In this document: piece by piece, positions 5,590 through 6,395 of the stretch
How positions within the stretch are numbered: position 1 is the first letter of the stretch
Layout: the number at the start of each line of letters is the position of its first letter
Source of the DNA: JBKPFU01 sp046728975
GTDB lineage: Bacteria > Actinomycetota > Thermoleophilia > Gaiellales > Gaiellaceae
DNA length: 6,395 nt
Direction: 5' to 3'
Assembly: GCA_046728975.1 (NCBI GenBank)
Contig: JBKPFU010000201.1
Coordinates: 1-6,395, forward strand
Translations under genes and position numbers: made by a program
The notes under the pieces: model-generated
Databases searched by the model: none
Seen by the model: only the letters and a program-made list of their open reading frames with translations
What the model was told of the DNA's origin: nothing

Positions 5590-5662
5590 TGGGCCGTGCT
5601 GGACTCGAACCAGCGACCTTGGGATTAAAAGTCCCCTGCTCTACCAGCTGAGCTAACGGCCC
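5590..5662 (-). tRNA. tRNA-Lys (anticodon UUU)
   Basis: A complete 73-nt cloverleaf on minus. The acceptor stem is GGGCCGT/ACGGCCC (5656-5662 with 5591-5597), followed by the D-arm TTAGCTCAGCTGGTAGAGC, anticodon loop CTTTTAA with anticodon TTT at 5627-5629 in the stem GGGGA/TCCCA (outer G-A mismatch), and T-loop TTCGAGT closed by CTGG/CCAG. The discriminator is A, and CCA is not encoded (ATCG follows). A TGTAAT sequence at 5671-5676, 8 nt before the mature 5' end, is a possible -10 element, without a visible -35. Confidence 0.97.
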
Positions 5663-5688
5663 ATAGGTCTATTACAGCGGGTCCGAGC

Positions 5689-5707
5689 GGGAGCCTGTTC
5701 GGCTCCC
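5689..5707 (-). terminator. Hairpin after the SRPBCC gene
   Basis: GGGAGCC at 5689-5695 pairs perfectly with GGCTCCC at 5701-5707 around TGTTC. It begins 8 nt past the SRPBCC stop on minus and separates that gene from tRNA-Lys. There is no T-tract, so it is a weak terminator or a processing signal. Confidence 0.4.
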
Positions 5708-5715
5708 CCGGCAGT

Positions 5716-6129
5716 TCACTTCTCGAGCACGCGCTTCAACCGGTCGAGATCGGTCTCCAGCTCGTCCCGCGCGCGGCTTTCAATCGTCCGCTCGGCGAAG
5801 CGCATTAGTCCGCCGGCTTTTCCTTCTGCGACGACTTCGAGCCTCGTGCCGCCATCGGTCTCACTAAAGACGTGCTCGACCTCCAACTCGATCGATCCGG
5901 CGTCGCTCCGCAGGTTGAACCGCTTGTGGGGCTCGAGCTCGGTCACCTTGACCTCGCACTCGATGCGCCGGCCGGCGATGCGGCGCTCCTCTTCCCAGCG
6001 CCTGTCCGAGATCTTGCGGATCGAGACGGCACTCTCCTGCCACTCGGGCAGGCGTTCAGGATCAATGACGTAGGCGAAAACGTCAGCGACCGGACGTTCG
6101 ATCTCGATGGCTAGCTCAACCCGAACCAC
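5716..6129 (-). CDS. SRPBCC-fold protein (START/polyketide-cyclase-like superfamily)
   Basis: A 137-residue single-domain protein of the SRPBCC superfamily, whose helix-grip fold makes a deep hydrophobic pocket for lipids, polyketides or other ligands. The N-terminal strand and helix VELAIEIERPVADVFAYVID, then PERLPEWQ (24-31), are the classic signature. Alternating strands follow (WEEERRIAGRRIECEVKVTE, RFNLRSDAGSIELEVEHVFS, GTRLEVVAEG), and the long C-terminal helix (about 107-137) closes the pocket. No catalytic residues can be assigned, so the ligand is unknown. It is probably cytosolic, with no signal peptide. The GTG at 6129 gives the expected 3-4 residues before strand 1. It has no Shine-Dalgarno; a TAGGTT box at 6140-6145 lies 10 nt upstream and could drive a leaderless transcript. 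The gene sits between tRNA genes, divergent from tRNA-Glu by 19 bp. Confidence 0.9.
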   Translation of the reverse strand: MVRVELAIEIERPVADVFAYVIDPERLPEWQESAVSIRKISDRRWEEERRIAGRRIECEVKVTELEPHKRFNLRSDAGSIELEVEHVFSETDGGTRLEVVAEGKAGGLMRFAERTIESRARDELETDLDRLKRVLEK

Positions 6130-6132
6130 GGC

Positions 6133-6138
6133 TATGCT
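6133..6138 (+). promoter_or_regulatory. Putative -10 box TATGCT of the tRNA-Glu/tRNA-Val unit
   Basis: TATGCT ends 10 nt before the mature 5' end of tRNA-Glu, leaving a leader of only a few nt. It is the same hexamer as that proposed for the CBS gene. No clear -35 is seen; any such element would lie inside the SRPBCC coding start. Confidence 0.45.
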
Positions 6139-6148
6139 GAACCTACCC

Positions 6149-6224
6149 GCCCCCGTCGACTAGCGGCCTAGGTCACGGCCCTTTCAAGGCCGTAGCGCGG
6201 GTTCGAATCCCGCCGGGGGCACCA
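6149..6224 (+). tRNA. tRNA-Glu (anticodon UUC), CCA encoded
   Basis: A complete cloverleaf. The acceptor stem is GCCCCCG/CGGGGGC (6149-6155 with 6214-6220), anticodon stem CGGCC/GGCCG with loop CTTTCAA and anticodon TTC at 6183-6185, and T-arm GCGGG-TTCGAAT-CCCGC. The discriminator is A at 6221, and CCA is encoded at 6222-6224. The next tRNA starts at the following base. Confidence 0.97.
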
Positions 6225-6297
6225 GGGCGGTTAGCTCAGCTGGGAGAGCGCCTGCCTTACAAGCAGGAGGTCGCTGGTTCGAGCCCGGCACCGCCCA
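6225..6297 (+). tRNA. tRNA-Val (anticodon UAC)
   Basis: A complete 73-nt cloverleaf. The acceptor stem is GGGCGGT/ACCGCCC (6225-6231 with 6290-6296), anticodon stem CCTGC/GCAGG with loop CTTACAA and anticodon TAC at 6258-6260, and T-arm GCTGG/CCGGC (one G-U pair) with loop TTCGAGC. The discriminator is A at 6297; the next bases are CCT, so CCA is not encoded in full. There is no gap to tRNA-Glu, so both are probably cut from one precursor. Confidence 0.97.
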
Positions 6298-6302
6298 CCT
6301 AC

Positions 6303-6333
6303 GAAAGCCCAGCTTAGGCGGGGTTTCCGTTTT
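6303..6333 (+). terminator. Terminator after the tRNA-Glu/Val unit
   Basis: GAAAGCCC (6303-6310) pairs with GGGGTTTC (6320-6327) apart from one G/G mismatch, with an inner GC/GC pair around TTAG, and is followed by CGTTTT. It starts 5 nt after tRNA-Val and fits an intrinsic terminator. Confidence 0.55.
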
Positions 6334-6356
6334 CTGGGCAGGCGACGCTTCGAGGC

Positions 6357-6378
6357 GTGGGCAGCACAGTGGGCAGCA
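6357..6378. repeat. Short direct repeat GTGGGCAGCA (two copies)
   Basis: GTGGGCAGCA occurs at 6357-6366 and again at 6369-6378, a 12-bp period. The core TGGGCAG also occurs at 6335-6341. It lies just downstream of a tRNA at the window edge. No gene can be supported in 6334-6395. Confidence 0.6.
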
Positions 6379-6395
6379 TCGGCCGGGCGGACAGG

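Noticed and set aside
5585..5656. Protein-like sequence ending TRTSDLGIKSPLLYQLS
   Set aside because: This is the antisense translation of tRNA-Lys, a well-known false protein match.
1..6395. CRISPR array, transposase, toxin-antitoxin pair or prophage gene
   Set aside because: I found no regularly spaced repeats, no transposase or integrase motifs and no toxin-like small genes; the only mobile-element hint is the repeat at the right edge.

Overview
The window is about two-thirds G+C. Codon thirds are strongly GC-biased, GTG and TTG starts are common, and several genes lack a Shine-Dalgarno site but have a TAnnnT box just upstream. This fits a high-GC actinobacterium. The secreted CHRD protein with a CHAT...PY module and the gene style suggest a deep lineage such as Thermoleophilia, but that is inference and no marker gene here fixes the taxonomy.

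Layout. (1) 1-662, minus: a short-chain dehydrogenase/reductase with its C-terminus beyond the window edge. (2) 683-3609, plus: a tight four-gene operon of an M55 (DppA-type) zinc D-aminopeptidase, a macro-domain protein, a small cyclodeaminase/cyclohydrolase-fold protein and the Y-family DNA polymerase DinB. Gene spacings are 1 nt, a 4-nt GTGA overlap, and 14 nt. (3) 3606-4680, minus: a two-CBS-domain protein whose stop codon overlaps the dinB stop tail to tail, then, beyond a strong terminator hairpin, a secreted CHRD-domain protein. (4) 4761-5360, plus: a cysteine-dioxygenase-like cupin divergent from the CHRD gene, followed by what looks like the first ~45 codons of a broken metallo-beta-lactamase-fold gene that runs into a palindromic element. 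(5) 5590-6297: tRNA-Lys(UUU) and an SRPBCC-fold gene on minus, then tRNA-Glu(UUC) and tRNA-Val(UAC) back to back on plus, followed by a terminator and a short direct repeat at the right edge.

The genes do not form one obvious pathway. The plus operon combines D-peptide turnover, ADP-ribose chemistry, a folate-enzyme fold and lesion-bypass synthesis; pairing a macro-domain protein with DinB is its most suggestive feature. The points most worth checking are the apparent His-to-Asp change in the cupin metal site, the degenerate glycine loop in the cyclodeaminase-like protein, the CHAT-PY/CHRD domain pair, the competing hairpins at 5516-5572, and the near-identical inverted tRNAs that flank the SRPBCC gene. 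I see no clear evidence of a complete novel defence or mobile system in this window.
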